This document shows positions 59,910 to 64,000 of a stretch of 64,000 bases of DNA, piece by piece. A program made the position numbers and the translations under genes. The notes beneath the pieces are model-generated. The model ran no database searches, was not told the DNA's origin, and worked only from the letters and a program-made list of their open reading frames with translations. Source of the stretch: Lineus longissimus (taxonomy: Eukaryota > Nemertea > Pilidiophora > Heteronemertea > Lineidae). Location: assembly GCF_910592395.1 (NCBI RefSeq), contig NC_088309.1, positions 4,900,501-4,964,500 of the forward strand. The letters run 5' to 3'. The stretch's first letter is position 1. Every line of letters starts with the position of its first letter.

Positions 59910-62705
59910 GATGGGCGGTTGTCAAATTGAGTATTGAAATGTGCATTTACTTCGTTGCAGTTTATGTAACATGATGACATGAACAGCTGTATGCATATGA
60001 CATCATATGCAGAGTTGATTACAGGCTTTGACCCTTCTCCTTATGGTACTGGTTTGTTACTTGTGTACGGAATTCATAAAATGCACTTGTTGAGAAGACT
60101 ACACGAAATGAACCTCAAAACCTTTGTTTTATTTTTTAAGCCAATATATTCATTCCTAGATATTGGATTTTTTTACTTTCCAGTTCAACTGGTTGGATAA
60201 TGTTAATTATTTTGTTGTACACTGGTTGTACAGTATCTCAAGAGAAAATTTACACCACTTGCAAATGGAGGGGGGAAATCTCCTGTGAAATGTTGCTTTG
60301 TCAATGAAAGTGCGGTATGGAACACTACATGTGCATTAAGGGAGTATATGGTTGATTGAATAGGTAACACTGTATCTTTTGAATTATATTGGAATTTAAC
60401 AGAATGGCTGGACACAGGAGGCAGTCAGAGTTGATTGGAAAGTGTCGCAATATGCTGCACAGGAAATTGTATGTTTTCATACAAAGAGGATTTTGTGTCA
60501 CCTTCTCACTGTAAACCTTCTAATACTTGTATGTGCTTGCGAAAATATTTTATGCATGGATGTGTATGTCACAGCTGTGCAACTTAATATGCTCAATGTG
60601 CAGAGTGTTAGGTTTGAAATATGCACTTTTCAGGGTGATACCAGCTGGCATGGCCATAGGCATGCAGCTGTCTTTATTGCAGATAAGCAGATGTCAGGTT
60701 GCCTCAGAAATAATTCCTATCCTTTCAATGGATGCATCTTGTCAAGAGGATTGGCTCATCTGACCACATTAAAATTGTGTGAATGTTAAGGTAAATGCTT
60801 CAAAATGAATGCATGTGTAGATTCTCAATATGAAGCGCATTGTGTAATCTGTACATTGTTTACTGGAATAAAAAATTGTTACCCAAGATTTTTTCCAATC
60901 GTTTTATTTCCCTGGTTTCCTTGGGACTCTCTATAAAGATGAGTGAAGTACAAGTACAAAGTACATCTATGTACAGTAGAAATTGGAGGAATGAGTGACC
61001 ATCGGCCCACCCATTAGATTCGCAAGCCATAATCTAGCCAGCTGGTGAAGGGGCATAGTAATATTGGAACCAGGCCAGTGTGGATGATGCCAACTATGGA
61101 TTTTCTGGGTATGACATCAAAAGGAAGACTCCTATTTTGAACCTCCAACTACATTCCTGATGCAAAATTGCAGAGTTCATGTGTGCCAACCTGAGCAACT
61201 CTCTTCACTCGAACAACCATTTGGGGCATCACAAAATTCCATGTTCAGATGGCGACACCAGGGCTGTGTTTTATTTCTATTGTGATGAAATGCTTGTCAT
61301 CATTTTTCAACCAAATACGTAGTTCAAAAGCTTTTTCCATGCATTTTGCTTGATTATTGATTACCAGTACGAATTATTTATTTCTAAAAACAAGCCAATT
61401 ATCAATAAAAAAATGAAAAGAAAAATGCTTGTTGTTTCTGATGCAATGCCTCTGATAACAATTTCAAGTGTCAGTACATGTCAGTATTGCGCAGACTTCC
61501 ATATATAGTTCCGTGGATGTTGCTGCTTACAATAGCCACTAGTGAGAAGGTCATTTTCCAATTCAACTATTGGATACAAGGACTGATTGCAGGAAAGTAC
61601 ATACTCCCCAGACAGTAGCTCCTGCCTGATTATGGCAGTGCAGATCTAGATAGTTAAGGGCTCATGACTGACTTTACAGGCAACAGATGGTATATCTAAA
61701 GCTGATGACTCCTGAAGGTGGGCAAGACTCATCCCACATTGTCAGTGCAAAAGAGGTCCTGTTGTCTGGATGGAGGGCTCCTAACTGACTTTACAGCATT
61801 CTAGCATTCAGAGCAGAGGACTCCTGATGACCGAGTTAATCAATGTGCCAAATTTTAGTAACTCTTATCTAATCTGTGGGGAGGGGGAGGGGAGCGGCAG
61901 AATAAAGACAATTGACATAGAATGTCTCCCAATACATGTCATTGGCAAATGAGGACACAAGTCAGTAAAATACTCAAACTGCCCTAAGGCTCTAGTTGGA
62001 ATCTAAACTTGATGACAAAGGGATCAGCGGTTTCAGAAATAACACATCATTGCTACGTCAGTGTCAGTGTATGCCTGCAGGGCACAGCTTATGAATACAT
62101 GTCAACCATAAAAGTAAAAACTAAATGTCAAAACAGCAAATTTCATCAGAAATCACACGGAAATGATGCAATACACCTCGCCTTATTTTCTGAAGTAGTT
62201 TTGTTTTTTGATTACTGCAGGAGGCTGAAAAGTTGGGAAAGGGAGGGGGTTCATTAAGATGAGATTTGGGATTTATTAGATAGTGGCTTGGTTTCAATGA
62301 AATGAGCTGCTATATATCCCGTTTAGAAAACATAATGACGAACAAGAAATCATAAATTTTTTTTCATCACATTTATCTCAATTCAAGGCAACAACAGTAT
62401 CTACAAAGCATGACCTATATTGGTGTCTACTGGACATTTTATGTTAGACAACAACGTCAGTTAGTTCTTATAGCCAATATTTCCAAACTTATTATCTAGC
62501 ATATCATTGAAAAGAGCGTCCAAAAATGTACCATGTAATCCTTTTGATATCCAATAATTGCACAAGTTCAGCACAGTTTGTCTCTTAGTCTTTAACACAG
62601 TTATCTGCAAATGACAAAGTATTCTAACAGATTCACAATCTTCTCCATAATACCAAGAATCCGGTCAATTTCACTCTCAGTTCTATCTGTCTCAGACTCG
62701 TTGTG

Positions 62706-63938
62706 TCAGGAACTCCTAAATCCCGGTAGTGAGCCAAAGAATTTAGAGAACATGGATTTTGATTCGTTATCTTGGTGATCTGACAACACTAACTCGTTGT
62801 GAGATATGGATCTCTGCCCCGATTCGGTCCACTTCTTGTTGAAATCTTCCAATGACTCTGAAACAGTAAAACATTTTTTCTAAAAGGCATGTAAACGTAC
62901 AGTCCATCATTAGTATTATTTTGGAGTCTTGGTCCATTTCTAACTTTTCTTCTCGCAAAAATGTTCTCGACTACGAGACGGCTTTGTTATCCTACAAATA
63001 TTATTCAAAGGACCTTCGGATGAAAAGTGTTGCTTCAAATTTCAAGCTTTCTCAATTTGTCAGTCTGTCACAATACCTATTGTTTCATCTCATTAAGAAT
63101 CTCTTTGCTTGTAATCTGAACTTACTTTCATCAATGTTGCGAAATGTTTCCATCTTCTCTTTTTCGCCATCTTTATTCCTCTTGGTAACAACAGAATAAC
63201 TCTTGTTGTCGATTTCTCGGGTGACAGTTTTTTCTTCACTGCCATCACTGTTCCTCACTGTTTTCACATGTTCTACAGTCTGAAAGATGAAGTGTTGACC
63301 ACATTCAATAACGGTAATCTTCTGTTTTATATTTTTACGATTTGAGAGGCAAACACGAACATTAAGTGATTTTTTGAAGAATCATAGTAGTAAGATTAAT
63401 TGATTAAACTCTGGCTTACCCAATAACAAGGACCCCTGGCTCACAGAGTGATAGATCAGTATTTTACTCACACTGATGACCGATTCTCAGTTCAGGATCT
63501 GTACAAGTTTCTCAACACTTACCCCATCACCTCTCCTGGTTGATCTCACTGACACACTCTTTGAGAATCCCCACGTCGTTCCTGATGGCATGACAACTGA
63601 AGAGCTCGGTTCAGATTTCTTTGATTCTGAAGCAATTCGGTCGAAGTCATCCTTACCAAGTTCACCATCTAGATCTGAAATATGAGATGGTAGATTCGTA
63701 GTGTAGGAAGCTGAACACTTGACTTTTAAATGCAGCGAGACAGAAAGATAAATTTCGAGGGTAGAATCCATCAAAAACACCAGAATTGAGATGCAGAAAA
63801 ATTGAATACTGTCATTTCTATCTGTGTTCCATGGCAAGAAAAAACATACAATCTTGAACTGTTTAGTCCCATACCTTTGTCAATTTTGTCATCAGGTCGA
63901 ATTCTGTCCCATCTTGGTGTTTTCCATATGTTGCCAAA
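62706..63938 (-). CDS. HAX1-like protein, C-terminal part (5' end beyond window)
   Basis: Coding exons, 5' to 3': 63875-63938, 63523-63674, 63126-63279, 62706-62857, joined in frame (phases 1, 0, 1) and ending in TGA at 62706. The core reads WGFSKSVSVRSTRRGDG, TVEHVKTVRNSDGSEEKTVT and REIDNKSYSVVTKR. In human HAX1 the C-terminal half has the same order: KSYFKSISVTKITKPDG, then [20 protein letters not shown], and a short hydrophobic/basic end, here FSKFFGSLPGFRSS. HAX1 is a mitochondrial and ER-associated regulator of apoptosis and protein quality control. An acidic D-D motif (DLDGELGKDDFDR) precedes the core. The match is by motif order, not alignment, so the call is tentative. The acceptor at 63939 is phase 0, so at least one more 5' exon lies to the right. 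Confidence 0.68.
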
Positions 63939-64000
63939 CTGCAATGGAGACAAAAAGTATAAAATCAATTTTCTGTTAAAACATTCAATTTCTCAATATT

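Larger units (their letters stand above)
58376..62705. other. 3' UTR of ceramidase B and convergent spacer to HAX1-like gene
   Basis: A 4.3-kb interval with two non-autonomous transposons near its start. An AATAAA at 60867-60872 is a possible but distant poly(A) signal for ceramidase B; no nearer one is obvious. From 60873 to 62705 I see no coding region or repeat. The tail of the minus-strand HAX1-like 3' UTR must lie in the last part. Confidence 0.45.

Noticed and set aside
60442-60789. 115-codon open frame past ceramidase B
   Set aside because: No recognisable domain or splice partners; typical chance open frame in AT-rich DNA.

Overview
The window is eukaryotic genomic DNA: short coding exons are joined by GT-AG introns, there are long AT-rich introns and 3' UTRs, and many small interspersed and tandem repeats. 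Gene content (plexin, monocarboxylate transporter, Ly6/uPAR protein, AP-3 beta, SCAMP, two alkaline ceramidases, a HAX1-like protein), compact introns and frequent short words such as taggcct and acatgta suggest a marine invertebrate, either a lophotrochozoan or an ambulacrarian. I cannot place it more precisely from sequence alone. No prokaryotic, organellar or viral coding region was seen.

Layout. 622-2420 (-): first two coding exons of a plexin, running off the left edge. 3539-3870: decayed C2H2 zinc-finger relic. 5033-8217 (+): complete 4-exon MCT/SLC16 transporter (585 aa). 8969-13108 (+): 3-exon secreted, probably GPI-anchored Ly6/uPAR protein (163 aa) whose signal-peptide exon is only 61 nt. 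15768-30231 (-): complete 21-exon AP-3 complex beta subunit (1062 aa); its largest intron holds a 1.5-kb TIR-bounded element. 30232-30740: probable bidirectional promoter. 30741-43071 (+): complete SCAMP gene with three tandem, mutually exclusive versions of one transmembrane exon and two candidate 6-nt microexons. 46437-49192: repeats. 49193-51694 (+) and 56736-58375 (+): tandem alkaline ceramidase paralogues (270 and 282 aa) separated by a 2-kb satellite of about 120-bp monomers and a duplicated 297-bp repeat. 58891-59909: two non-autonomous DNA transposons. 62706-63938 (-): four 3' exons of a HAX1-like gene whose 5' end lies beyond the right edge.

Functional links. AP-3 beta and SCAMP are both membrane-trafficking components and share a head-to-head promoter. 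From memory, human AP3B1 and SCAMP1 are also neighbours on 5q14.1, so this may be an ancient linked pair. The two ceramidases share exon phases and two identical exon lengths, the signature of tandem duplication. The strongest unusual signal is the SCAMP exon cluster: any outcome other than choosing exactly one of the three exons hits a stop codon, so a three-way choice of the fourth membrane segment is built into the reading frame.

Exon boundaries were assigned by eye from splice consensus, phase continuity and family similarity; no alignment or transcript data were available.
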